From assembly GCF_022539315.1 (NCBI RefSeq), contig NC_066315.1, forward strand, positions 90,622,990 to 90,686,989: a DNA stretch of 64,000 bases, in the 5' to 3' direction. Of the stretch, positions 1-15,000 are shown in pieces. Below the pieces are notes generated by a model. It was given only the letters and a program-made list of their open reading frames with translations, was not told the DNA's origin and made no database searches. Each line of letters starts with the position of its first letter. Positions within the stretch are counted from its first letter, which is position 1. This stretch comes from Serinus canaria (lineage: Eukaryota; Chordata; Aves; Passeriformes; Fringillidae). Position numbers and translations under genes: made by a program.

Positions 1-3000
1 TTAAGTGTTTTAGTCTGAATACATATCCAGCCCTGGGCTCTGGAGTAGTTACATAGTGATTACATAAAACAAAGGTCTTGGTGACCCTTGTGGATGGCTT
101 AATGCTTGTATAAAAATCTCTCAGCCCCTGGACAAATGGGAAGCATTCATTAGAGAATTGGTGGAGAGCAACCCAGGCAGCAGCTTGATTGCTGTCTTAG
201 TCCATCATGGAACTGCATCTTAGTATAGCCTGTAGCTCCAGGCCATTGTTACAATAAGGGTATGTTTGGAATTGAAATTATCATCGTCATTGGGATTTTT
301 GGGGGTTTGTTTGTTTTCAGGAGGTGTCAGCCTTTTCAGCATGGAAAATGGATGAAGAAGAAGAGGATGGAAGTAGAAAAGCTTGTGCAATAATACCAAA
401 TGTTTAACTGATGTGATTGGTGTTGCCCAAAAATGTCTTGCTTGCTGTGCTGAGTGTTTGCCAGTGCAATGCCTCAAGACTGACCAGTTAGGAACCATTA
501 AGGAGCTGGCTGTTGTTGCAGTTCCAGTCTCTTAGCAAGGTTTTATCACAGCTGTCTGTGTGAGCTCAACATTATGCACTTAATGGAAGTGATGATAGGG
601 AAGTGGGCCTGAGCATGATGCTGGGAACCACCCTTAAGTGGTCCTTCTAAGCTTCTACCCCTTAAAGTTTCTTGGAATTTGGAAAGGTTTTTATTCCCTT
701 GAGTTTTAACTTTTTATGGAGAACAGCTATGTGATTAGAGATACTAAATGTTTTATAAAATAAATGAAAACTCTGAAAGTAAAAAAATTTTTTTTTGTTT
801 AAATGGCAAAGTTGTTACCATAAAATTTCTGGATAGCTGAAACCTCACTCAAAACTCCCATCTCTTTCTTTAAAATCTCCAGTAATCCTTCTATATTCTA
901 TTAACAACATTTCACAATTGTAAAGAAATCCCTGAATCAGGAATTCCTTGTTATTGTTCCAATAGGTTCCTCTTTTTAGTACTATGTTGAACAACAAGTT
1001 GGAAATTGCATATTTGAAATTATTGTATTTTAAGTCGTAAAGGTACGTTTTAATGTAGCAATGTCCTTTGTTTGTTTGCATGTGCAGTCTATGGTGGTTT
1101 TCAAAATCCTTAGAATTCTGTCTGGGAAAAACAAAATTGGTATTGCTGGTCATGTCTCCCAAATGGCTACAGATTTTCTGCAACCTATAAGCTGAGCTTT
1201 GGAGGGGAGTTTTGGTTTCTTTTGGATTTTTTTAACATAAATAGATAACAATAATTTCTTAAGTAAAAAAACATATATGAATATATGGCAGTACAGAATT
1301 CCTTATGTAAGAATCTCCACAATCTTCTCCTGTGCTCCTGTCTTTCTTTAGTGGCTCATTTTCATGTCAACAAATTCTTTTCTGAAGACCTCTCTGAAAC
1401 AGAGAGGTTTTAGCTGAAGAAATAATTATCTGGAAGCTTCACAGCAAGAGCATTGTATCCTTTTGTGCCGTGCTTAGCTGCACAGATGTCTGGGGAAGTG
1501 CTAACTGCCAGGGTGGGGCTCTGACTGGTATCATACATTTTCTTACAAATCATGGCTATAGACAGGATCTGCTTGCAAATAATTTCTGAAGGAAAAGCCC
1601 TGAAATTATGGAAATAGTAAAGAATGGAAATAAAATATTAAATTTAGGCCATTTCCCCCTGCAGAGTATCTTTTGCCTTTAGCCTGATCTGTCAGTTATT
1701 GAAGTCTGTGGAAAAACTCCCTAGGGATTTGAACATATGATCACAGATACTTATAAACCAAAAACTTTGCAGTTTGGTTCTGCTGCAATTTTTGTATTCA
1801 GTAATTTTGATTATATTTTGTGTTCTTCAATGCTTATGATGCATGTAGAATACCAGTATTGAAAATAATTTGTAAACTGTTAAGCTGTGCTTGATAATGT
1901 AATGATACAACACAGAAAAGTGTCTTTGCATAAACTGCATGAGGGGTTATCAGAGGCTCATTGCCATGAGCACAGAGGAGCAGTGACTCGAGGGGAAACT
2001 CCAGTAACCAAGTCACTGGGTAAGCATGAGGGAAATGCCCTGATCTGCATATAGGACTGTCAAAGGAGAAGGATCAGCCTTGGGACCAAGTGTGAAATTC
2101 ACCAGACTAGTTAATGGAAGAGGCTGGCTGGATCATTACAGACATCCCATCGCCCTGAGAGGGACACTGAAGCCATTATGGGATGCAGGGACAGCGATTC
2201 TTGGGATTATGCAAGGCTTATTATAAAATGTTTAGGAGAAGGACCAAGGTGATTTGAGAAGGGACAAAGATGAGAAGATAGGGAAGAGGTGAGAAATAAG
2301 GGCCAGTTGCAAAGCTGCTGGTAAGTATTTTAACATGGTCTGCTGCTTTTCCAGCCTTGTTACTGAACTCCATTGGTAATTTTGTGGATGAGGGTCTGTC
2401 TGTTCTGTGTGGATGGATAAGTAAGTGCCAGTGGCTGGAGAGGACACCAGGAGTTACAGGGGCCCTTGCTTATTATACCAGCAGCTGAAAAGACAAGTGT
2501 GTGGGGATCTGAGTGCCAGCAACTGGACAGGTGGCCATAAGTATGTCAGAGGTGTCTGTGTGCTGAGATGACAGCAACTGGAAAGACTGGAGTGTGTGCA
2601 TATTGTGTGGGTGTGAACATCAGTGTGTGTAATTAATTACTAATGAACATTAAGATGGCGATCCAAGCCAGCTGTTGGAAGGACCCATGGAAGGGGATGA
2701 GGCTGTGAGAGAGCCTGTTTATAGGTGTCAGGCCAGGGGGTTGGGAAGCTGGGTACAGATTGACTAAGCCCAGAGAGAGCCACAGGGTGTGCCAGTGTGT
2801 GCAAGTGTCCACATGCTCCTGTGGCTCTGGGAGCCAGCAGCCTGTGTGCCTACAGGCCTCTGGGGCTTTTATGTCCAGATGCCAGCAACTGGAGACACCA
2901 GAAGATCAGGCAGCCAGTAACTAGACAGATGGAGTGTCTAAGAGCAGCTGCTGGAGGGATCTGTACTATATCCATGTGTGCATTCCTTGCTCACAGGCTT

Positions 3001-6000
3001 TCATCCCAATCAGCCAGATGGGGAAACAGGATGTGGGTGCCAGTATTGTTGGTGATTGCATGAGGGCTGTGTTTTGGTCTGTGTATCTGTGTGACTGGCC
3101 CTGTGTGGGTACAGTGCATCTCCACCTTTTTTTGAGAAAACCAGCTCAGCCTCACTGCTGTCAGGACCCAGAGCGGCAACAGCCTGGCCTCTGCTGGGTA
3201 ATCATTGTTGTTTGGGTGTTGTGGTGGCATTAGATCTCAGATGCAGAAAGGCTGAGTTTTCAGGAAAAGAGTGTAAGCAGCAGCAAAGTATACCAGAAAA
3301 GAATATGGAGAAAATTATTAAGGAAAAAAAATACACAACACTCCAGAGAAACCTATTCAGAATTGCAGAAAATTGTACTTTGTTATATAGCAAGGTTATA
3401 TATACATAGTACTATAATATGCAATAATTTTATACATTCTTGTTGGTGCTATTGACTGAAAGATTCTGAAGGAAGAGACAAAAAGCATTTATTCATGCAT
3501 CACCTGCTTTTCAGTTGCATAAGTTATTATGTATCTTCACCAGAGATTTTCCTGCATAATGAAAAGGTATCCCAGGATGGAGATTCTGTTCCTTTGTGCC
3601 ATAGAAATATAATAGTTAAAGTGTCTGGGTACAGTTTATCATCTGGTCCTTAGAGCTTTTATTTACTTCTGGAAGTTGCCAAAGAGTTTCTGCATCATAG
3701 AATGTGCACGTTTCCTGTGTATCTAAAATACAGGAGTAGCAATTATTTAATCAGCAACTTTCTGCTTAGTTAGAAAAACATATTTAAACAACACAGAAGC
3801 AATAGATTCCTCATTTGTCTGTTCCTTTTTTCCACATTTGATTCTCTAAATAGAAGCCTGAATCTCAAATGCCCTGACTCAGTCAGCAAAGGTGGGCTGC
3901 CAACTTCACTGGGTTAGCACTGGGCTTTCAATACTTGTTGCCTTCACCTTTTTTACCTGAGCTAACCACACAACAGTCACTTGCAATGAGAGAATTTCTG
4001 GTGAAGAATGTTTATGGTAGCAGCATATTCTCTCCAATTTTGGGTGTAGTGTCCTGTAAAAGGGATGTTGCACTAGGATGACCTCTGTTGTGGCTCTTTT
4101 ATTTGGGCTGAACACAGGACTGGATTTATGGCTGGCCACCCTTCCCTTTGACACAGCCTGCTGTTTTTTTTGTACCCTGCTTTGCTTTGTCCTAACAGAA
4201 AAGTGATCCCAGTTTAGTCTGTGTATTTTGAAAATGGATTGTAATATGGAAGCCATAGCTGCTGAAGGTACTGTTGGAATAAATTTTTGGAGTTCAAGTT
4301 ACTTGGCAAAGCTAGGGCAGTTAAAAGCTGGATTCAAAAAGCACAATTTTTGCTGTGTTTTATGTTCTCTGCTGAACACAGAAGATAATTGGAAGGCATG
4401 CATTTGGGAAGTTGTCTTCCTAATCCCAAGTTTAAAATCAAAGTTTTCAAGCCCAAATGCCTTTGAAATCACTGAAGCTAATGAGTACTCAGCATCTCAG
4501 AATCTAAGCCTGCTAATGTATATTCTTCAGTCCAGATCCAGTGTTCCCAAGCCATTTTAAAAGCCTATCTTTAATGTAAGCTTGAGTTCTGACCAGTGAA
4601 GCTTTGATGAGTGCCATTAAGGTAAGAATAAAGCTGTTCTGACACAAAGGCTGGCTCACAGATAGAGTTGTTCACTGCATAATTATACATTAGGAGTATT
4701 GCTGTATTTCTCTCTGGCACTTTGTGGAAAGAAATAGCAACGTGTGTGTTTCGTAGCTCTTGGGACATGCCACAGCTGCTTGTTTACATTCTGCAGAACA
4801 GATAGTGTCCAAAGTGTGTTTTACTAATTGTACTTAAGCAGATGAACTCTAAAACTTCATGTAGCACTTATAACACTTTAGATAAGCTGCTCCTTTGCAA
4901 CTACTTGGCATGTGTAGGGCTTCTAAATATCCAGCAGCCCTGCTCTACTCTTCAGGACTTCCCGTAACATTTCTAGTAGTAGGAGACCTGTTGTTGGTCT
5001 CCAGACTTGCTGGTTTTGATAAACTGTTACACTGATGTCCTCAACTCTCTTAAATTCTTAAATTGTTATGCTTGTTTCAAAACTATGATACTGAAGTAAC
5101 CTCGTACAGCGGACAGATGCCACAATAATATTTAGAATTATTGTCATTATGCTTTCTTCTGGCTGGTATGTATTAAATTTGGATAGTATAATATCTCTTG
5201 TGAAATAGAATACTAGTAGATAACTTGAAAACCTGGCACGGACAGGTTTTTTTTTCCTATCAAATGAATTTCCTTTCAACCTTAAGCAGCATCCATCAGA
5301 TCTTGTCAGCAGCACAATGAGGCACCTACTGTATGTTGTCAGTGGAATACCAATTAGCCTTTAATTTTACCACACTTCCAATCAAAAGAGCTATTGCTTT
5401 CACATGATGGCAGAAGGTCATTAAAACAAATGATCTTGCTGCCAGACAATGACAACAAAACCACAGCTCAGTAGTAGTGTATCTGTTATTGGGCACTGAC
5501 AGCACACTAAATGCTGTGGTGTACTCACTTTTTCATTCTGCCTTGTTTCAGGTGACCCGATGGCCTGAGAGGTGTTGCTAAAACTCTGTCTCCTAACTGA
5601 AACTTTTCAGATACAATTCTATTTGCCTGAAATGTTCAAGTACACCGGTACTTTTGATGTCACAGCTGTCAAATTCTGTACCTTTCCTTTGCTTTCAGGT
5701 GTGCTTGCTGGTTTAGTTCTCCACAATCTTTTCCAGGAAAAACAGCACCCAGTCCTTTAATGTCCTGAATGGTATTTCTTCAGCCCTGCATAGTGAGTGC
5801 TGGTGCATTACTTAAGATGTTACAGTTTGTCTGGGTTCAGTCATCCGGATTTTCTGAGGTGTTACACTTCATATTCTGCTCTGAGATGTGGGCAGTTCAG
5901 TTCTTCTGTTTGGGCAATAAGAGAATTTCCAGGTTTTAGCTTTCTCATGTTTCTCATCCTACTCACTTTTGAACTTTCCTCTTGTAAGGCAGTTGCCTGT

Positions 6001-9000
6001 TTTTCTTCCTTCAGCTTGAGAGCAAGCTTCTTCACAAAATTCCATAGTAATAAATTTATAACTCTATAACAGAGCTGTGTCAATCACACAAAGCTACTAA
6101 AATGTATTAATGTTTTTACATTCAAAAAGTAACAAAACACTATGTACTGATAATAGATACTAATTCTCCTACCTTTTGTGTTTTTAAGATATCTGTGCAA
6201 AACAGAGAAACAAAATTGGGAATAGAGCATGGTTGAAGCCAAAAGAAATCTTCCTCTGTATGTAAAAATTTCAGTTCAAGTCTTTGCAATTTCTTCTGTG
6301 TTGAGTTTTTCCACTGATTTTGCTCAACAATATTATCAACACTGAGTACTCCTGCAGAGCTGTGGCGCTGGTAACAATCAGAAGAAAAAGTGTTTTTACC
6401 CTTGCTGCAAAATAGTCTAGGCATCAAGGTTGTAGTTCTTTTCTGATCAACTTCTTAAAAGGAAGAAATTGCACTGATGGTAAATGGTCCTGTGTGAGGT
6501 TTTTGGCCTGTCTGTAAATCAGGTAGCAAGTGAGCATCCAGCAAATGAGCATTGTATAATCATTGACCCAATGACCACATTTCTTCACCCTCCTCCACAG
6601 CTGATAAAAGTTTATTATCTACAGAGTGTCGCTGGAATGTTTTTACCAGGGAAGAAAAAAAAGGGTGTAGCAGTTACACAATCCAATTGTAGTCTCTGAG
6701 CCTCCTGGAAATAATTCCCTCTTAAGTGGTGTCCCAAGAAAGGATGGTACATTCAGTCTGCTTTATTTATCCAATGCAGAGATCAGATGTTTGGGTTGGA
6801 CATCACAGATACATGACAAACACTGCCTATCCCATCTGCTGAAGCCAGTCCTGTGTGGGTGTCCCTGATGGAATGAGAAATACTTTAGTGCAGCGCTATT
6901 AAGTCTGATTTTTCACTGAAGGGGGTTTTAGATGCTTACTTGAAGCCATTGACCCAATGCCCAAGAATTAACTTGTACTGACTTTTACAAATTGGTGAAA
7001 GGGTGGAGCCAAAGTGAGACCTGAAGTTAAAGAAGTCCTGTCCTCCAGGGAGAATGTTTTAACTAACAGTGTAATTTGTGAGAAAAGGAGAAAGGTGTTT
7101 TTTCATGATGTCATTTCTCACACTGCCAACTCAAATTTGGTAGATCAGAAAAGCCTTCAGGTATTCTGTGTGCTCTGTCTCCTAAGCAGTTACAGCTTAA
7201 ATCATAGAGAGGAATGGAGACATGTAAGAATTTGCATTTAATGTGTTTGTTTTGTATACAAACCATAATATCTACCTGTTGTGAATTCATGACTCCATAT
7301 GGAACTTTGTTTTCTGGTGTTTATTTTAAAGCTCTAAGGTACTGCTAATTTAATGTCTTTAGAAATGAATATCAGTGTTAGTGTCTTGAAAATACTTTTT
7401 AATGCTTGCAATTCCAGGGGAAGGAAAGAAAGCTTGATTCACATGTACTTTAGTATTTCAGAAATGAGCATGGAAAAGAGAAGGACAAATATGACTAATC
7501 GTAATTGTTAAAAAACAGTAAGCCTAATGCTGAAAACAGGCCTGAGTGACTAAGTCTCCACTCTTTTAAGATTAAAATAATAATAAAATCTTGCTTCTGA
7601 TATCAGATGATTCAGCAATCTCTGCTTTCAGGTTTTTTTGCAAACATGAGCCTGGTAATTCAAAATAGTCTTTTTCAAATAACTCATAGTTGAACACCAG
7701 ATATTTCTGGACCATATTTCACACTTTATCATGTATTTCTGGACTCATCATAAAATCTCCACACTCTCTAGCTCTGCAGTCAGAAGCCGGAGAAGGCTCC
7801 TACAGAAAGATGGAAAATGTAGAAAGATCTAATACTGCATTTAGAGTAATGTTTGCTGTATAATTTTCTCCAGATATTTCCTTCATCACTTTGTCTTGTG
7901 ACCTGCACGTTTCAGTCTTCTATTATACCTGCTTTATGCTCCTTATACAAAGATGGTGTGAATTGTGGGGTTGTCCTTTGTTAGGGGTCAGACTTTGGTG
8001 ATCCCTGTGGGTCCCTTTCAGCTCAGAATATTCTGTGATTCTGTGTTTCTTTATCTGAGTTGTTTTGATGCATGGGTGGTGTGTAGGAAAGCTCTCTGCT
8101 TTCTGAGTAAAGAGCACACGAGGCAGCTCTGGTCAAAAAGCCAGAGACCACATTAGCAATCCACTGAGTCGGAATTTGTCTCTCCAAACTTCTTCAAGAG
8201 TTTATTAGATCAGGGTTGGTGCCAGATAGTAATGCGGTCACATCTGTGTCTTTAAAACAAGCTTGCATCTGCCCACAAGGTCACACAAAGGTTAAAACTA
8301 AACTCTTCTTTGTAGGCAGTCCTTTTCAGGCATTGCAGGCTATGCTCAGTAGGTTTGGGAGCTGAAGCAATTTGAACAGTCAAATCTGTAAGTAAGCAAT
8401 CATACATACAGATGTGCATACATACAAATGTTGCTTGGGATGATTTGGTTGAAGACATAAAGGTGTGAATTAAGTTGTCAGTATCCTCTTGACTCTAGGT
8501 AAGATCTTCCTGTCACCTATGTGAGCTGCAAGGGGTTAAAACACTGAGTCATTATTACTGGAAATTTGTTCAAGTACCAAAATAATGGAAACCCTAGTGT
8601 TTGACATTGTGCCTTCTGGCAGGAGAAATTTATCTTGTGCCTTAGTCAGGAATCAAAGTGAGGATAGGGAAGGATGATGGTGGTAGTAGTCCCAGAAATT
8701 GTCAAAAACTTGTAGCTTGCTGAGTAGTCAGAGATGGATCAGAGCATTTACTTAACATAAAGTAAATAAATGGAGAATTTGAAATTAACCTGGCTTCAGA
8801 AGTCTGGCACCTTTTGAAGTCTTCCTGAACCCTACAAGCCCTACACAATTTTGTTCCACTGTCCTTAGAACAAGTCTTTCGTAAACAGGCATATGCGTCC
8901 TTAACTTTTGCTCCATGGTGACCACCAAGTGATCAGATGTGTTTGGTTGTCTAACTCACATAACAGCAGGTTCTGGACATTAGTCTTTCTCATACTTACT

Positions 9001-12000
9001 AAAATAAAGTAATACACAACATTGTTACCAAGTGGAAGAGGAAGAAAACTCTGTTGCTAATAGAATAATGGCAACTGAACGTCATTTTTAAACAGAATAT
9101 TATTTAGGGAATACCCTAGCTTTCCAAATCCTACTGTAAATAACATTGTTAATCATGAAGCAACTCTTAATTTAAGATGTTAATTTTCACTTTTCTATGG
9201 TGATAATTTTGTGCCTGAATGCATATCCTACAAGTCCATGTAGGATAGATATTGTTCCTTTGAAGCTGAGGCACAATGTTGGGACAGATTCTCAATAATT
9301 ATTGTTCTATATATGTGTAGCATTCACTCTAATTATGGACAGCTGAGAATGCAGCTGCGAAATCATCATATCATTCAGTTAACTGTCAGTTTTCATTACT
9401 GGCAAGGTCCTTTAATTTTTAGAATACAGTATTTTAAGCTCTCTCTCTTCCTTGTATCTCTCCGCAGATGTTTTGAACGTTATTTTCAAAAACTAAATTT
9501 TACAGCCTCTGGACACAATATTTTTATATTTAGGGTCCTTTTTGTGGAAAAATAATAATTTTTGAAGAATATGTATGCAAACATTTTAACAAGGCAAAAG
9601 CTTATAATTAGGAACTGACAAGCAGAGAGTTTGAACAACTCTACCGTCTTCCTTGAAAATAGATGAGTAGCAAGCAAAACCAGAAAGGCAGCTTTAAAAG
9701 TTGCTGGGTTTGAAAGCTTTAAAAATGCTAAGACTGTAATGAATTCTTTAGGCCAGAAGGTTTGTTTCTGAACAGTGGAGGAAAAAAGAAACATTGTGCA
9801 TCAAAGAAAAGGGGAAAAAAAGCTATTGCCAATCTTTAATATTTTGGATACTGTAATCTTGTGGAAGCTTTAGTAGGTCTCCATTGTCAATATCTAAAAC
9901 TCTGGTTTCTTTTTCTTGCAAGTAAATCTTCTAAAAGCAGTTTATCTGTGGTGTCTTTAACCACATTTGCAATACTTGCTTTGACTGAAAGCTTCTGCTT
10001 TCAGTTATAGGAAAACGTGGCTAATAACTCTTTCTCCTAAAAACATCAGTCCCTTTGCTACTGTTATAACTGTGTAATTTATGACATCTCTGTGTAGAAA
10101 GTCTGATGGTTTTCACACTTAATACTCCAAAAGGGAAAAAGCAGCATTCTCTTCCTTTCTATCTTTTCGGCTCCCAAGGTAGTTTTGATTATTGTTTGCA
10201 TTGATCCAAATCTGCAACTCTCAATTCAGTGGAAATTTTCTCTCTGTAAATTTGTATATAAACTGCAGGATTTTTGTCCTACAAATGGCATGGTTTACTG
10301 TTTCCTTTAAAGCATAACCTGTCTTCCCAAGGCTCTTTACTTGAGCCTAAAATCCACTGATTTAAATGAGCAACTGTTAACATTTTCTGTAATTTTATGT
10401 AATTAAAAATAGGGTTTGAAATCACATAAATAAAAGTTTTCATTAATAAGGGTCATTCCAACCTGTAAAATTCACACAATCTGTATGCAGCACACATCAG
10501 GCTAAGCCTAGAATACTGTGAGGAGAGGGTCTGAAGGAGGGCCAGGAAGATGACCAAAGGATTTGGGAACCTGACCTCTCAGGAAACACTGGAGTTAGTC
10601 ACTCCCTGGAGACAAGAGGGCTTTGAGGGATCTCATCACAGCATTTCAGTGCTTAAATGGTGGCTACAAAGAGAATGCCCTTTTTTTTCCCCAAGAAAAA
10701 TTACTGCCTGTCAGAAGCTTGTAAGTCTTTGGTAACTTATCACACTAAATGTAAGCATTGCATTTTCAGTCTTCAATATAGATAGCTTTTTAGAGCCATA
10801 TAGTCAAAATTTGCAAGAATATTTTTTAAAGTAATTGCTTGACATAATTATTTCACTACCATATAAGTATTATGAAAGAAGAAGTAGCAGCCTCTAACAC
10901 AACTTGTCTAGTGCTATCTGTAATAAAATAAAATGGTTATAACTTTTAACAGCTCCACTTCCATCCTGATTAGCAGCATATTTTTGGAGCTTGGCAGGAA
11001 AGAGTCTTTGAGTTAGAAAGGTGTCTTTTAGTGCCATTATGAAAATTTCTATAGCATTGGCAGAATTTCAAATTGTCAGGAGTCATAATTTTCCCCACGT
11101 ACTGTATATTGTACAGATTAGAGTTTTGTACTTCCTGCCAACACCCTTGACATCTGAAAGCGCTGTGTGCATGTCAGGAAGCCATCCTAAATTGTCATTC
11201 TGTGCAGAATTCAAAGTCTGAATGGATCGTGAACCAAAGGAATCTTTTCCTGTTTAGAAAGCCTGTAGGAGATAGCAACTGATCAAATAATGAATTAATT
11301 CTGTACCTTGGCTTTTTGTCTTCTGTATGATCTGTACCTTTGACTCTGCCTATTAATAAAAATATCTTGGTTCACAAAGAATATACATAAGCTTGAGCAA
11401 GAAGACATCTAGGACAGATACACAAGGTTCATGTGAACTTACACACAGAAAACATTGCTTAGAGATCCTTGGTTGTTTGGCCCACTAAAACAAAACTGGT
11501 CAGATACCCTTTTAAAAAGGAAAACCCCGAAGTCAGTGTGGCATGGCTTGGAAACCTTTTTGTGGATATAATAACTAGTCATTGTAGGACTCCAGAACAC
11601 TAGTGATTTAATCTCCTGTCTTAAACTAATGACATCATAAACATCTGCAGATCTCCAAGTTTATATTCCACTAATATTTATTCCTACAATACCAAGAAGC
11701 TAAGTCAGCTGATGAAAAAAATCAGAAAAAAAGATTGAGGGAGATAGCAGACTATTATAAATCAATCTGACATTTAGAGAAATCTGAGTTACACCAGTCA
11801 CTGCATGCACCACAGCCAAAAGTTTCTATCTGATAGCATTACACAATTTTGGTCAATAAATTTGCAGTAACTTGAATATAGAGTGGATTTCCTGAATTAT
11901 AGGATTTGGTGTTTCATAATCATTGTGAGGATGTCAGAAAGCCGTGGAGCTGTCGTAGCAGTAGGGGCTCATTTCTTGTGCTGAGTGTATTTAACACGCA

Positions 12001-15000
12001 GGATTACTGTAGAGTAGCTGAGGCTGGCTGGCAGGGGAGCTCTGCAGATTAACTCATGGGAATGCAGCAGCCAGGCTTGAAACCAGGGTTAGAATCACTC
12101 ACCAGTGAATCACACACCAATCCAGGAGCTGTGAAGTAACAGATATGGAAATAAACACCATGAAAGTAGTAAGCATAGTTCTGGGAGACAGGACAGCTAA
12201 AACAATGACTGAGATAATGTAAACTATAAGAAGGATTTGTGGAGCATTTTGAATCCCAGAAGCAGCAAGTACATTACAGGACAGCAAAAGATCACAAAAA
12301 ATTTACGTGAAATATGAAAAGACAAAAAACCCTTTTGTCACAGATTGTATTGGTAATGATATGTGTCAAATGTTTGAACATTTTTCATATCTAAATTAAC
12401 ATTTTCAAACCAAAGCAATTTGAAACTAGTCTAAACCCTTACTTAAGCAAATTCAATGTGTCACAAAAGCTGCACAATTTTTTAGAAGTTAATGAATGAG
12501 CTAAACCCAGTTTCTTGTTATAAAAATTCTTAACTCTTGGCCAAAATCTCACCATTTGAGAAATCCTTTCTTGCTCCTACCAATTCAGTTTATTATTTAT
12601 AAAGACAGTTCCAAAAAGTTGTACCTTTTCTTCTACATGGGTACTTTATTGTCTGGTATGTTTAATCTATTTTTCTTCTCTAATATATGACATTTGAGCT
12701 CACCAAATAATTTTCTGTTTTATTTAATAAAGTTTGTAATTCTCCTTTAGAAGCATGTAGTCTGGCCTACAGAGTTGATTATGGATAACTTGCCAATTAC
12801 TTTTGGACACAGAGAGATGGAAAGAGGTGCAGAGAATTATTTTTCAAAAGGCCCAAGCAGCTTAGACACTTAATTGATAGAGTTCAATGGGAATGACACA
12901 GATGACACAGTGAGGTCAGTTTGGAAGTCCAGATATTCCCTTCTCTACTTCTTTGGGCTGAGAGTTTCAAAAACATTGATGTGCTGAAGTGAAATGTGTA
13001 GTGCTGCACCTATGTGGCCATAACTTTGCAGGAGAGAGTATTGGTCTCCAGACAGCTTGTGACAGGTTCATGCTTCTCCAGAAACTCAGTGATGTTTCTC
13101 ATAGAAGGTCTACCTGTATTCTTGTCCAGTCTTAATTTCTATGACCTTTCCTGTACTTCACAGATGCTGGTTACAACTATATAAAAAAAGAAACAAAAAA
13201 AACTTCATAATTTCCTTGAACATTTTTAGAGGCTTGTTCTTCACCCACTGCATCTTCTCAAAGACTCAAGAAATATATTACAATAATTAAATTTATTTTC
13301 CAGAAATTCAATTTCAATAACCATCCATTGCTCTTTACCAGTAGTCTATCAGAACAGATTTTGTAGCAGTTTTGATAACTAAGACAAATATAAACTTCAG
13401 CCAGATTAATATAAACTTTTAATTGAATTCATGTCATTTGTCGTTTGATTTATGGGTTTTGTAGGTTGTATGTATTTGGATTTTTAAACATTCTTGAAAT
13501 ACATAAATTAATTTGCATAGGGATATGAGGAAGTGATATAATCCTTCTACATCTACAGACATAATTTTCTCCACATTAGTCAAGCTTTAATTACAGTGGT
13601 GAAGATTTTTCTTCCTACACATAAGATACTGCACTTTTTAATAGATCTTATTATTTGAAAATGTCTCTTGAAATTCAGCATTTATCACAATTTGACTAAC
13701 TTCATCATTCACTAAATTAAAAACCCAGTTGTCTTTTTCCTAGGATTTTGTTGGTTCAGTTTCAAGAGCTTGCAGTACTTCATCTTTTATTTTTATCTTT
13801 AATGTAAAAGTTAAGCAGGCATTGGATTGACCATCTCTGTTTAGCTTTGCCCGAGAGTCAGAAAAAAGCAGGAGACCAAGGGAGCCTTTAGAACACTGAC
13901 GTTTGAACTTCCAAGGATTAGTTGCTTCAGTGAACTGTTTTCAAAAGCTAATTTCTGAAATGTAGCTCAAGGAGAAGTATTATTCTCTGACATTCTCAAA
14001 AGGTTAAATTGGAGAGGAAGCTGCGCCTCTGCCTGATGTTCTGGTAAATGGTGAGGGGTGACACCGGCTGAAGTAGGAATAGTGCTTCTAGTCAATACAA
14101 GCTTTAAGTTTCATAGTGCTTTTGGTAAGAAAACAGTCAGTATTCAGAAAAATGTTGCTTTGACTAAATCTGGATTGTGAAGGAGGAAATGTTAAGTAAT
14201 TATTAGGTGTTTGTAAAATGACAGTGGAGAGAGGACAGAATCATACAGCAATTGTACATGAAGCAATTTTTAAAAAATTAGAATAATTAATTCCACTGTT
14301 ACATGGTAAAAATCTGTACAAGCGGAATAAAGTGTGAGGAGGTGACTCAGATCTTACAACCCACATTCTTTATAGTTCTCAGTGCCTATGAATATGTTTA
14401 CATACCTGACTCCAGTTTAACACCAGCCACTTCCTGCTTTCACAGAAAATAAGGCTTCTAAATACAAATACAAAGCATTCGTACTCTTGTGAATCTGATT
14501 CTGTTCTTCCCTTTCTATTCAAATATCTGGGAAATCAATGTTTTCCGCCTTGGTTTTATCTCATTTCAATAAAGTGCAATGATTACGAGTTCTGGAAGGG
14601 TAACCCTGTTCTGGAAGAGTGACAATTTGTTGAAGGGATTTTGCAAAGATAAAAGACAAGAAGAGATATCTTCATGTAACCTTACTAGCAAATTAGAAGA
14701 GTAAGAGTTTTTAAGCAGTGCAGGTAAAGCAAGTGATAAATGGTCCATTGCAATAAAAAACCCAAGAAGTTGTATTCAAAAAAATCAAATAAGAACTGGT
14801 ATTAATTTAGTAATTCTTTCTTGCAGCTCAGGAGTGCATATGAACTATTCTCTATATTTTTAGCTTGAATTAAGCATTTCCACTGATGGTTCGTCCAGGC
14901 ATCTTTTTTGGCTGAATTTTGTTCAACAATGTTGTTCATAAAAGCCAGAAGGTAACCTGAGATTATGAGCTGTTCACAATTAATAGAAACTTGATTAATT